A stretch of DNA of 10,588 nt from Actinomycetospora sp. GTDB taxonomy: Bacteria; Actinomycetota; Actinomycetes; Mycobacteriales; Pseudonocardiaceae. This document shows, piece by piece, positions 1 to 6,106 of this stretch. Every line of letters starts with the position of its first letter. Within the stretch, counting starts at the first letter, position 1. Both the position numbers and the translations under genes were made by a program. The notes beneath the pieces are model-generated. The model made no database searches, had not been told where the DNA came from, and saw only the letters and a list, made by a program, of their open reading frames with translations. The stretch is from the NCBI GenBank assembly GCA_025925615.1, contig JAICLN010000115.1, forward strand, positions 1 to 10,588. Direction: 5' to 3'.

Positions 1-279
1 CGGGTCGCCGCGCTGGTCGACGGGGTCGAGCATCCCCGAGAACACGGCCGCGAAGACCGCGTCGAAGGTGCCGATCTGGGCCGGGTCGGAGACCAGCGTC
101 GCCAGGCCGGCCCGGCGCAGCGCCCCCTGGGTCGTGGGCCGGGTCAGCAGGATCGCCCGGGCGAAGCGCTCGGCCCGCTCGGGGGTCACCGGCAGTCCGG
201 CGCGGTGCAGGGCGGCCGCGAAGCCCGCTGCGAGGGTCGCGACGTCGGGGGCGGCGTGGCCCGCGGTCGGCACGCTCAC
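1..279 (-). CDS. coxE: CoxE-like VWA-domain protein, N-terminal part (cut by window edge)
   Basis: Only the first 93 codons lie in the window; the gene runs off the left edge. The visible part reads as the conserved N-terminal helical region of CoxE/VWA-containing proteins: an alpha-helical stretch with LHRAGLPVTPERAERFARAI, then RRAGLATLVSDPAQIGTFDAVF. The metal-binding VWA domain itself would lie outside the window. The chosen start is GTG at 279, which overlaps the TGA of the MoxR gene as GTGA. No Shine-Dalgarno is visible, so translation is probably coupled to the upstream gene. CoxE-type proteins work with CoxD-type MoxR ATPases in maturing the Mo-Cu site of CO dehydrogenase (known from Oligotropha); the same role here is inferred from position as sixth gene of the cox operon. 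Confidence 0.8.
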   Translation of the reverse strand, partial: MSVPTAGHAAPDVATLAAGFAAALHRAGLPVTPERAERFARAILLTRPTTQGALRRAGLATLVSDPAQIGTFDAVFAAVFSGMLDPVDQRGDP

Positions 280-1160
280 CGGCCGCCGACGACCGCGTCG
301 AGGCCGGTGCGGGCGAGCTGCTGGTCCTCGTCGTACTTGAGGACCGCCCCGAGGGTGCGCTCCGCCGCGGCGACCCCGAGGACGTCGACGCCGAGCGCGA
401 GGAGCGCGCCTGTCCAGGAGATCGCCTCGGCGACCCCGGGGGGCTTGATCAGCTCGAGCCCGCGCAGCCGGGACACCGCGTGGGCGACCTGGTCGGCGAG
501 GACGTCCCCGGCCTGCGGGACGCGGCGGCGGATGATCGCCTCCACCCGGTCGGCGTCGGGGTGGCGGATCCAGGCGTAGAGGCAGCGGCGCTTCAGGGCG
601 TCGTGCAGGTCCCGGGTGCGGTTCGAGGTCAGCACCGTGATCGGGGGGACGAGCGCGCGGCGCGTCCCCAGCTCGGGGATCGTCACGGCGGCCTCGGCGA
701 GGACCTCGAACAGGTAGGCCTCGAACTCGTCGTCGGCGCGGTCGATCTCGTCGACCAGCAGCACGGCGGGCCGGGGGCCCGGGTGGTGCACCGCGGTGAG
801 CAGCGGGCGCTCGAGCAGGTAGTCGTCGGTGAACAGGTCCGCGTCTCGTAGGGTCTCGCCGCGGCTCTCGGCGAGGCGGATCGCCAGCAGCTGGCGAGGG
901 TAGTTCCACTCGTAGATCGCCTCGGACGCGGTGAGCCCCTCGTAGCACTGCAGGCGCAGGAGCGGGGTGTCGAGGGCGGCGGCGAGCGTGACGGCGGCCT
1001 GCGTCTTCCCGACGCCGGGCTCCCCCTCGAGCAGGATCGGTTGGCGCATCGCGGTGGCCAGGAACAGCGCCGTCGCGAGCGACTCGTCCGCCAGGTAGCC
1101 CCGGGACGACAGGGCGTCCTGCAACCCGACGACGTCGGGGAACTCCGCGGGGCCCGTCAC
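276..1160 (-). CDS. coxD: CoxD-like MoxR-family AAA+ ATPase
   Basis: This gene encodes a 294-residue AAA+ ATPase of the MoxR/CoxD group. Walker A is GEPGVGKT (residues 46-53), Walker B is VLLVDE (133-138) followed by IDRADDEFEAYLFEVLAE, and a sensor-1-like TSNRTRDLHDALKRRC follows. The C-terminal lid domain is helical. No signal peptide or membrane segment is present, so it should be cytoplasmic. CoxD in Oligotropha is a chaperone-like ATPase needed to assemble the sulfurated, copper-loaded Mo site of CO dehydrogenase, acting with CoxE; I infer the same here. The start is GTG at 1160, overlapping the TGA of the XdhC-like gene as GTGA; the reading frame is open to 1196, but that would give a 40-base overlap. 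Its own stop overlaps the coxE start in the same way. The gene order D-E is conserved in form I cox clusters. Confidence 0.9.
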   Translation of the reverse strand: MTGPAEFPDVVGLQDALSSRGYLADESLATALFLATAMRQPILLEGEPGVGKTQAAVTLAAALDTPLLRLQCYEGLTASEAIYEWNYPRQLLAIRLAESRGETLRDADLFTDDYLLERPLLTAVHHPGPRPAVLLVDEIDRADDEFEAYLFEVLAEAAVTIPELGTRRALVPPITVLTSNRTRDLHDALKRRCLYAWIRHPDADRVEAIIRRRVPQAGDVLADQVAHAVSRLRGLELIKPPGVAEAISWTGALLALGVDVLGVAAAERTLGAVLKYDEDQQLARTGLDAVVGGR

Positions 1161-2104
1161 CGGGGCCCGTCCGGGGCGAGGAACGCCTGGCGGCACCCGA
1201 GCCCGCAGAACCAGTGGGTGGCCCCGTCCACCACCGCCGACGGGCTGGCCGGCACACAGGCGACGGTCATCCCGCAGACCGGGTCGACGGCGTGGTCGGC
1301 CGGCTCCTCCCTCACGGGCTCGAGTGCCGAGGAGACCGGCCAGACGCGATGGGCCCGCGTCGCCACGATCTCGGCGTAGATCGAGAGCGCGACCTCGGGC
1401 GGCGTCCGCGCCCCGATGTCGAGCCCCGCGGGGGTGTGGACCCGGGCCCGCGCCTCCGGGTCCATGGCGGCGAGCACCGCGGCCCCCCGGCGCCGGCTCG
1501 CGACGAGCGCGACGTAGGGCACCCCCGCGTGCAGGGCCCGCGCCAGGACCGGCTCCTCCTGCCGCCCGTGCGAGGCCACCACCACGGCGGCGGCGCCGGG
1601 CGGCACCAGCGCGTCGTCATCTCCGTCGTCGAACGGGTCGAGGCCGGACGTCGTCCGGACGTCGTAGGCGAGGGCGGCCCCGACGGTCACGAGGGACCGC
1701 GCGACCGGCCCGTCGCCGAGGACGACGACGACCGTCGGCGGGACCATCGCCTCCAGGAAGATCTCCAGGGTGCCTCCGGAGAGGCAGGGGTTGTCGACGG
1801 TGACGACGCCCTCGGCCGGCGCCGACATGTCGGGGTGGTCCTCCGCCGACGGCGTGATCCGCAGCAGCGTCGTGGTGCCGTCGCGCAGGAGACGCAGTCC
1901 CTCGAGCCGGACCGAGGACTCCGCGCAGGCACCCCCGACGAAGCCCTCGACCGTGCCGTCAGGCAGGACGACGGCCCGGTCGCCGGGTCGGGCGCTGGTG
2001 GGGCGCTCGGCCCGGACGACCGTGGCGAGCACGAACGGCGTCCGGTCGCTGCGCAGGTGGTCGACCCGCGTGAGCAGGTCGGTCGGGCTCCCGGTCGTGC
2101 TCAT
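1157..2104 (-). CDS. XdhC/CoxF-like molybdenum-hydroxylase maturation factor with C-terminal YHS domain
   Basis: The product has 315 residues in three parts. Residues about 8-85 are the XdhC/CoxI N-terminal domain, with VLATVVRAERPTSARPGDR and GFVGGACAES (conserved Cys60). Residues about 124-255 form a Rossmann-type XdhC C-terminal domain (VVVVLGDGPVARSL, later VVVASHGR). Residues about 271-312 are a YHS-type metal-binding domain: DPVCGM with Cys277, then HWFCGLGCRQAF with Cys300 and Cys304. XdhC proteins protect and sulfurate the molybdopterin cofactor before insertion into molybdenum hydroxylases; CoxF is the relative in Oligotropha cox clusters. YHS domains are known from copper P-type ATPases and other metal proteins, so this tail may bind copper, which is inference. 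ATG at 2104 overlaps the coxL stop (ATGA). The frame is open far upstream through coxL, but that part is antisense-like noise in another frame. Confidence 0.88.
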   Translation of the reverse strand: MSTTGSPTDLLTRVDHLRSDRTPFVLATVVRAERPTSARPGDRAVVLPDGTVEGFVGGACAESSVRLEGLRLLRDGTTTLLRITPSAEDHPDMSAPAEGVVTVDNPCLSGGTLEIFLEAMVPPTVVVVLGDGPVARSLVTVGAALAYDVRTTSGLDPFDDGDDDALVPPGAAAVVVASHGRQEEPVLARALHAGVPYVALVASRRRGAAVLAAMDPEARARVHTPAGLDIGARTPPEVALSIYAEIVATRAHRVWPVSSALEPVREEPADHAVDPVCGMTVACVPASPSAVVDGATHWFCGLGCRQAFLAPDGPR

Positions 2105-4587
2105 GTGATCCCGAGGTCGGGACGCAGCGGGTGGCCCTGCGCGGCGCACCAGACGGCCGCCGGGGTGAGCGGCATGTCGGCGTGCCGGACGTCGTACGGG
2201 GCGAGCGCGTCGATCACCGCGTTCACGACGGCGGGCGGCGAGCCCACGGTCGCCGACTCCCCCACGCCCTTGGCGCCGATCGGGTGATGCGGCGAGGGGG
2301 TGACGGTCTCCCCCAGCTCCCACGACGGGCACTCCAGCGACGTCGGCAGCAGGTAGTCCATCATCGAGCCCCCGAGGCAGTTGCCGTCGAGGTCGAAGGC
2401 GATGCACTGCATCAGCGCCATCCCGACGCCGTCGGCGAGCCCGCCGTGCACCTGCCCCTCGACGATCATCGGGTTGATCCGCATCCCGCAGTCGTCGACG
2501 GCGACGAACCGCCGGACGTCGACCGCGCCGGTGCCCGGGTCGACGTCGACGACGCAGATGTAGGCGCCGCAGGGATAGGTGAGGTTGGGCGGGTTGTAGA
2601 CGCACGTGGCGTCCAGGTGGCCCTCCACGCCCTCGGGCAGTTCCAGGTTCGAGTGCGCGGCCATCGCGATGTCGGCCATCGACCGGGAGGCGTCCGGGTC
2701 GCCCGCCACCTGCCAGCGGCCGTCGTCCCACTCCAGGTCGTCCGCGGAGACCTCCATCATCGCCGCCGCGACGATCTTCGCCCGCTCCCGGACCTTCCGG
2801 GCGACCATGGCCGTCGCGGCCCCGGACACCGGCGTGGACCGGGATCCGTAGGTGCCGAGCCCGAACGGGGTCTGGTCGGTGTCGCCGTGGACGACGTCGA
2901 TGTCGTCGGGCGAGAGCCCCAGCTCCTGGGCGACGATCTGCGCGAACGTCGTCTCGTGGCCCTGTCCCTGGCTCTGGCAGGAGACCCGCAGGACCGCCTT
3001 CCCCGTGGGGTGGACCCGCAGCTCGGCACCGTCGGCCATTCCCAGCCCGAGGATGTCCATCGAGCGGCGGGGACCCGCCCCGACCGCCTCGGTGAAGAAG
3101 CTCAGCCCGATGCCCATGAGTTTGACGGGCTCGCCCGCTGTCCCCGCTGGTCCGGCTCCGCTTCGCTGCGCGTCCGCGAACCGTCGCCGCCGGTCGGCCT
3201 GTTCCGCGCGCAGCTCCTGGTAGCCCGCCTTGTCCAGCGCCACCTGCAGCGTGTGCGGGTAGTCCCCCGAGTCGTACTCCCACCCGGTCTTGGACTGGTA
3301 CGGGAACTGCTCGGGCCGCAGCAGGTTGCGCATCCGCAGCTCCGCGGGGTCCATCCCGAGGTCGTGGGCGACGACGTCGACCATCCGCTCGATGAGGTAG
3401 ACGGCCTCGGTGATGCGGAACGAGCAGGCGTAGGCGACGCCGCCCGACGCCTTGTTCGTGTAGACGCCGGTGACCGCGCAGTGGGCCGCCTCGAGGTCGT
3501 AGGAACCGGTGAACACCCCGAAGAAGCCGGCCGGGAACGCGGTGGGCTGGGCCGTGGCGTTGAAGGCGCCGTGGTCGGCGAGCACGTGGACCCGCACGCC
3601 GCGGATGCGGCCGTCGCGGGTCACCGCGACCTCCCCACGCATGTGGTAGTCGCGGGCGAAGGACGTGCTCATGAGGTTCTCGGAGCGGTCCTCCATCCAC
3701 TTCACCGGCACGCCGGTGACGATCGAGGCGACCACGGCGCAGACGTAGCCGGGATAGATGCCGACCTTGTTGCCGAAGCCGCCGCCGATGTCCGGCGAGA
3801 TGATGCGGATCTTGTGCTCCGGCAGCCCCGCGACGAGCGCGTAGAGGGTGCGGTGGGCGTGCGGCGCCTGGGTCGTCGTCCAGAGGGTCAGCTTGCCGGT
3901 GACCGGATCCATGTCGGCGATGGCGCCGCAGGTCTCCAGCGGGGCGGGGTGGACCCGCGGGTAGATCATGTCCTGGACCACGACCAGCTGGTCCTCGGCC
4001 GCCTCGGCCTCGGCGAACACCGCGTCCGTGGCCGACCGGTCGCCGGACTCCCAGTCGAAGATGTGGTTGTCGGTCTTGCCCTCCTTGTCGGTGCGGATCA
4101 CCGGGGTGCCGGCCTCGAGGGCGCGCTTCGCGTCGATGACCGGTTCCAGGGGCTCGTACTCGACGTCGATCAGGGCGAGGGCGTCCCGGGCGGCGTAGCG
4201 GTCGTCGGCGACGACGAACGCGACCTCCTGACCCTGGAAGCGCACCTTGTCGGTGGCCAGCACGGCCTGGGTGTCCTGGGACAGGGTCGGCATCCACGCC
4301 AGACCGAGCCCCTCGAGGGTCGCGCCGGTGATGACGGCGTGGACCTTCGGGTGGGCCTCCGCGGCGCTGGTGTCGATGCTCGTGATGCGCGCGTGGGCCA
4401 GCGGGCTGCGCAGGACGGCGCCGTGGAGCATGCCGGGCAGCACGACGTCGTCGACGTACTGCCCGCGGCCGCGGACGAAGCGGGCGTCCTCCTTGCGCTT
4501 CATCGACCCGTACCCGCGGGGGGTCTCCTCGGCGGCGTGGATCTGGACCGAGGGGTCCTGGACGCCCTTCTCCCCGATGGCGGTCAT
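2101..4587 (-). CDS. coxL: Carbon monoxide dehydrogenase (form I), molybdenum-copper catalytic large subunit
   Basis: This 828-residue subunit oxidises CO with water to CO2 at a Mo-S-Cu centre. It belongs to the xanthine dehydrogenase/aldehyde oxidase large-subunit family: a hammerhead domain at about residues 25-150, then the molybdopterin-binding domains with DIGGGFGNK (266-274). Key residues fall where they do in Oligotropha CoxL: Gln240 (TTTQAPHAH), the copper ligand Cys388 in VAYACSFR (384-391), and the base Glu777 in KGVGES (Glu763 in Oligotropha). The AYxCSFR motif marks form I; form II has AYxGAGR. Two oddities: residue 387 is Ala where Oligotropha has Arg, and there is an extra stretch at about 472-487. 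ATG at 4587 has GGAGG 7 bases upstream and overlaps the coxS stop (ATGA). The frame is open upstream to 4992, but that is coxS in another frame. Cytoplasmic, part of the (MSL)2 complex. Confidence 0.96.
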   Translation of the reverse strand: MTAIGEKGVQDPSVQIHAAEETPRGYGSMKRKEDARFVRGRGQYVDDVVLPGMLHGAVLRSPLAHARITSIDTSAAEAHPKVHAVITGATLEGLGLAWMPTLSQDTQAVLATDKVRFQGQEVAFVVADDRYAARDALALIDVEYEPLEPVIDAKRALEAGTPVIRTDKEGKTDNHIFDWESGDRSATDAVFAEAEAAEDQLVVVQDMIYPRVHPAPLETCGAIADMDPVTGKLTLWTTTQAPHAHRTLYALVAGLPEHKIRIISPDIGGGFGNKVGIYPGYVCAVVASIVTGVPVKWMEDRSENLMSTSFARDYHMRGEVAVTRDGRIRGVRVHVLADHGAFNATAQPTAFPAGFFGVFTGSYDLEAAHCAVTGVYTNKASGGVAYACSFRITEAVYLIERMVDVVAHDLGMDPAELRMRNLLRPEQFPYQSKTGWEYDSGDYPHTLQVALDKAGYQELRAEQADRRRRFADAQRSGAGPAGTAGEPVKLMGIGLSFFTEAVGAGPRRSMDILGLGMADGAELRVHPTGKAVLRVSCQSQGQGHETTFAQIVAQELGLSPDDIDVVHGDTDQTPFGLGTYGSRSTPVSGAATAMVARKVRERAKIVAAAMMEVSADDLEWDDGRWQVAGDPDASRSMADIAMAAHSNLELPEGVEGHLDATCVYNPPNLTYPCGAYICVVDVDPGTGAVDVRRFVAVDDCGMRINPMIVEGQVHGGLADGVGMALMQCIAFDLDGNCLGGSMMDYLLPTSLECPSWELGETVTPSPHHPIGAKGVGESATVGSPPAVVNAVIDALAPYDVRHADMPLTPAAVWCAAQGHPLRPDLGIT

Positions 4588-5105
4588 GCCAGGGCCTCCG
4601 AGCTGTCGGTGTCGGCGTCGGCGGCGTCGCGGGTGGCGGCTTCCTTGGCCGCCGCCCACTGCACCGAGCGGACGATGTTCTCGTAGCCGGTGCACCGGCA
4701 GATCTGGCCGGAGATCGCCTCGCGGATGGTCGCGGCGGAGGGCGCGGGATCGCGGTCGAGCAACGCGCGGCTGGTCAGCATCATCCCCGGCGTGCAGAAG
4801 CCGCACTGCAGGCCGTGGCAGACCATGAACCCCTCCTGCACGGGGTCGAGGTCCGCGTCGGTCCGGCCGTGGGCCAGGCCCTCGACGGTGGTGACCTCGG
4901 CCCCGTCGGCCATGACCGCCAGCACCGTGCAGGACTTCACCGGCACGCCGTCGAGCCGGACCACGCAGGCGCCGCAGTTGGAGGTGTCGCACCCCCAGTG
5001 CGTGCCGGTCAGGCGCAGTTCGTCGCGCAGGAAGTGGGTCAGCAGCAGGCGCGGCTCGACGTCCCGGACGTGGGACTCGCCGTTCACGCTCACGGTGATC
5101 TGCAC
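4584..5105 (-). CDS. coxS: Carbon monoxide dehydrogenase iron-sulfur small subunit
   Basis: The product is a 173-residue protein with two [2Fe-2S] clusters, carrying electrons from the Mo-Cu site of CoxL to the FAD of CoxM. The N-terminal plant-ferredoxin-like domain binds one cluster by Cys39, Cys44, Cys47 and Cys59 (GCDTSNCGAC...KSC). The C-terminal helical domain binds the second by Cys101, Cys104, Cys136 and Cys138 (QCGFCTPGMM...ICRCTGY). One more Cys lies at 96 (VCHGLQCGFC). Length fits the form I family. GTG at 5105 is chosen because it gives the usual VQITVSVNG start, sits one base after the coxM stop and has a GAGGGG/AAGAGG ribosome site upstream. An alternative GTG at 5141 would add 12 residues and overlap coxM by 35 bases. 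The last 25 residues (after about 148) are Ala/Asp-rich and probably a disordered tail. Confidence 0.95.
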   Translation of the reverse strand: MQITVSVNGESHVRDVEPRLLLTHFLRDELRLTGTHWGCDTSNCGACVVRLDGVPVKSCTVLAVMADGAEVTTVEGLAHGRTDADLDPVQEGFMVCHGLQCGFCTPGMMLTSRALLDRDPAPSAATIREAISGQICRCTGYENIVRSVQWAAAKEAATRDAADADTDSSEALA

Positions 5106-5106
5106 G

Positions 5107-5982
5107 TCAGGCCTCTTCCCCTCGGCTGCGGCGGGCTGCACGGCGCAGCACCCGGGTGGTGAGCTCGCCGGCGAGGTGGCGCTTGTAGTCCACCGGGCCG
5201 CGCTGGTCGGCGCTGGGCGAGCAGTGCGCGGCGGAGATCCGCCCGGCCTCGACGAACGCCTCGTCGCTCGCCGGCCCGCCCCGCAGGTACTCCTCGGCCT
5301 CCGGCGCGACGAAGTGAGCGGCGCCGACGGCCGAGAGCCCGATCCCGACCTCGGCGACGGTGCCGGCGTCGACGCGCAGCATGGCCCCGGCCGAGGCGAC
5401 CGCCCAGTCCCCGGCGCGCCGTTCGAGCTTCGCGTAGGCGCTGCCGGACGCCGGGCGGATCGGGACGCGGACTGCGACGAGCAGTTCCTCGTGGGCCACC
5501 GCGGTCTCGTAGGGGCCCCGGTGGAACTCCCGCACCGGTACCTCGCGCTCGCCGTCGGCGCCGCGGATCACCGCCGTGGCCCGCATCGCCGAGAAGGCCG
5601 CGGAGAGGTCCTCCGAGGGGTCGGCCTGGCAGAGCGAGCCGCCGATGGTGCCGCGGTTGCGCACGATGGGGTCGGCGATCAGTCGCTCGGCATCGGTGAA
5701 GATCGGGAAGTGCTCGGCGATCACCGGCGAGGACAGCAGCGCGCTGTGGCGGACCATCGCGCCGATCCGGACGTGGTCGGACTCCACGGTGACCGTGGCC
5801 AGCTCGTCGAGCCCGTTGATGTCGATCAGCGTCTCGGGCTCGGCCAGCCGCAACTTCATCATGGGCAGCAGGCTGTGGCCGCCGGCGACGACGAACGACT
5901 CGGGTCCGTGCCTGGTCAGCAGGGCGATCGCGTCGTCGACGCTGGTCGCCTTGTGGTACTCGAACTGGGCGGGAACCTGCAT
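5107..5982 (-). CDS. coxM: Carbon monoxide dehydrogenase FAD-binding medium subunit
   Basis: This 291-residue flavoprotein takes electrons from CoxS and passes them to the respiratory chain. It shows both FAD pyrophosphate motifs of the family: AGGHS (residues 33-37, in VVAGGHSLLPMMKLRL) and TIGG (112-115, in NRGTIGGSLCQADPSED). The CO-dehydrogenase flavoprotein C-terminal domain follows from about residue 180 (SAYAKLERRAGDWAVASAGA). Length is close to the about 288 residues of known form I CoxM. ATG at 5982 starts the usual MQVPAQFEYHKATS and has GGAGGA four bases upstream. The frame is open to 6084, but that extension would run across the promoter palindromes and has no family similarity. 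First gene of the operon (M-S-L order, typical of form I; form II is S-L-M). It is divergent from the LysR gene, so probably under its control. Confidence 0.95.
   Translation of the reverse strand: MQVPAQFEYHKATSVDDAIALLTRHGPESFVVAGGHSLLPMMKLRLAEPETLIDINGLDELATVTVESDHVRIGAMVRHSALLSSPVIAEHFPIFTDAERLIADPIVRNRGTIGGSLCQADPSEDLSAAFSAMRATAVIRGADGEREVPVREFHRGPYETAVAHEELLVAVRVPIRPASGSAYAKLERRAGDWAVASAGAMLRVDAGTVAEVGIGLSAVGAAHFVAPEAEEYLRGGPASDEAFVEAGRISAAHCSPSADQRGPVDYKRHLAGELTTRVLRRAARRSRGEEA
5112..5123 (-). promoter_or_regulatory. Ribosome binding site deciding the coxS start
   Basis: Read on the minus strand, the end of coxM contains GAGGGG followed directly by AAGAGG, then six bases (CCTGAC) before the GTG at 5105. 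The purine run matches an anti-16S target at normal spacing. It supports the GTG at 5105 over the upstream GTG at 5141, which has no such site. Confidence 0.6.
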
Positions 5983-5986
5983 CCGG

Positions 5987-5992
5987 TCCTCC
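5987..5992 (-). promoter_or_regulatory. Ribosome binding site of coxM
   Basis: GGAGGA on the minus strand lies four bases before the ATG at 5982. It is the strongest Shine-Dalgarno among the operon's genes together with that of coxL, and supports this ATG as the coxM start. Confidence 0.65.
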
Positions 5993-5994
5993 GA

Positions 5995-6014
5995 GCTGTG
6001 GTGGAGGCCACAGC
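5995..6014 (-). promoter_or_regulatory. Perfect inverted repeat in the coxM leader
   Basis: GCTGTGG-N6-CCACAGC is a perfect 7-base inverted repeat with a 6-base spacer. It begins two bases upstream of the coxM ribosome site. It may be a regulator site (LysR type or other) or an RNA hairpin next to the ribosome site. The sequence alone cannot decide between these. Confidence 0.5.
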
Positions 6015-6022
6015 GTGCGCGC

Positions 6023-6034
6023 CCGCAAGTGCGG
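6023..6034. promoter_or_regulatory. Short inverted repeat in the coxM-lysR control region
   Basis: CCGCA-AG-TGCGG is a 5-base inverted repeat with a 2-base spacer, lying between the two stronger dyads of this control region. In GC-rich DNA such a repeat can arise by chance. It is listed because of its position between the other two. Confidence 0.25.
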
Positions 6035-6048
6035 CCGGAAGCGCGTCC

Positions 6049-6062
6049 TAAGCGATCGCTTA
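6049..6062. promoter_or_regulatory. Perfect 14-base palindrome, candidate LysR operator
   Basis: TAAGCGATCGCTTA is a perfect palindrome and is AT-richer at its ends than the surrounding DNA. It lies 45 bases before the regulator start and 67 bases before the coxM start. LysR-type regulators usually bind dyads with T and A at the outer ends (T-N11-A), in the shared region with their divergent target. Here the spacing is T-N12-A. Autoregulation plus control of coxM is the natural reading; this is inference from position and symmetry. Confidence 0.5.
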
Positions 6063-6106
6063 AGTGGTTCCTGGTGTGACCCACGCCGCCTGCCCAGACT
6101 GTGCCC

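Noticed and set aside
3127..3180. Repeat-rich piece in coxL read as an insertion sequence, intron or intein
   Set aside because: It is about 50 bases, in frame and without any coding or splice signature. An in-frame loop expansion explains it.
2105..4297. Open frame on the minus strand continuing upstream of the XdhC-like gene through coxL
   Set aside because: It is a shifted-frame shadow of coxL, rich in Arg/Gly/Pro with no family similarity. The XdhC start at 2104 has the expected N-terminus and an ATGA overlap.
2131..4686. Long plus-strand open frame opposite coxL (about 850 codons)
   Set aside because: GC-rich codon bias leaves the antisense frame open. Its translation has repetitive Val/Asp/Arg/Gly composition and no recognisable domain, while the opposite strand encodes an unmistakable CoxL.
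6049..6062. Palindrome TAAGCGATCGCTTA read as a transposon end or attachment site
   Set aside because: There is no second copy in the window, no transposase or integrase nearby, and no disruption of neighbouring genes. A regulator site is the simpler reading.
5983..6084. Extension of coxM upstream of the ATG at 5982
   Set aside because: The added residues have no similarity to CoxM and would place coding sequence over the palindromes. The ATG at 5982 has a strong ribosome site and gives the family's usual length.
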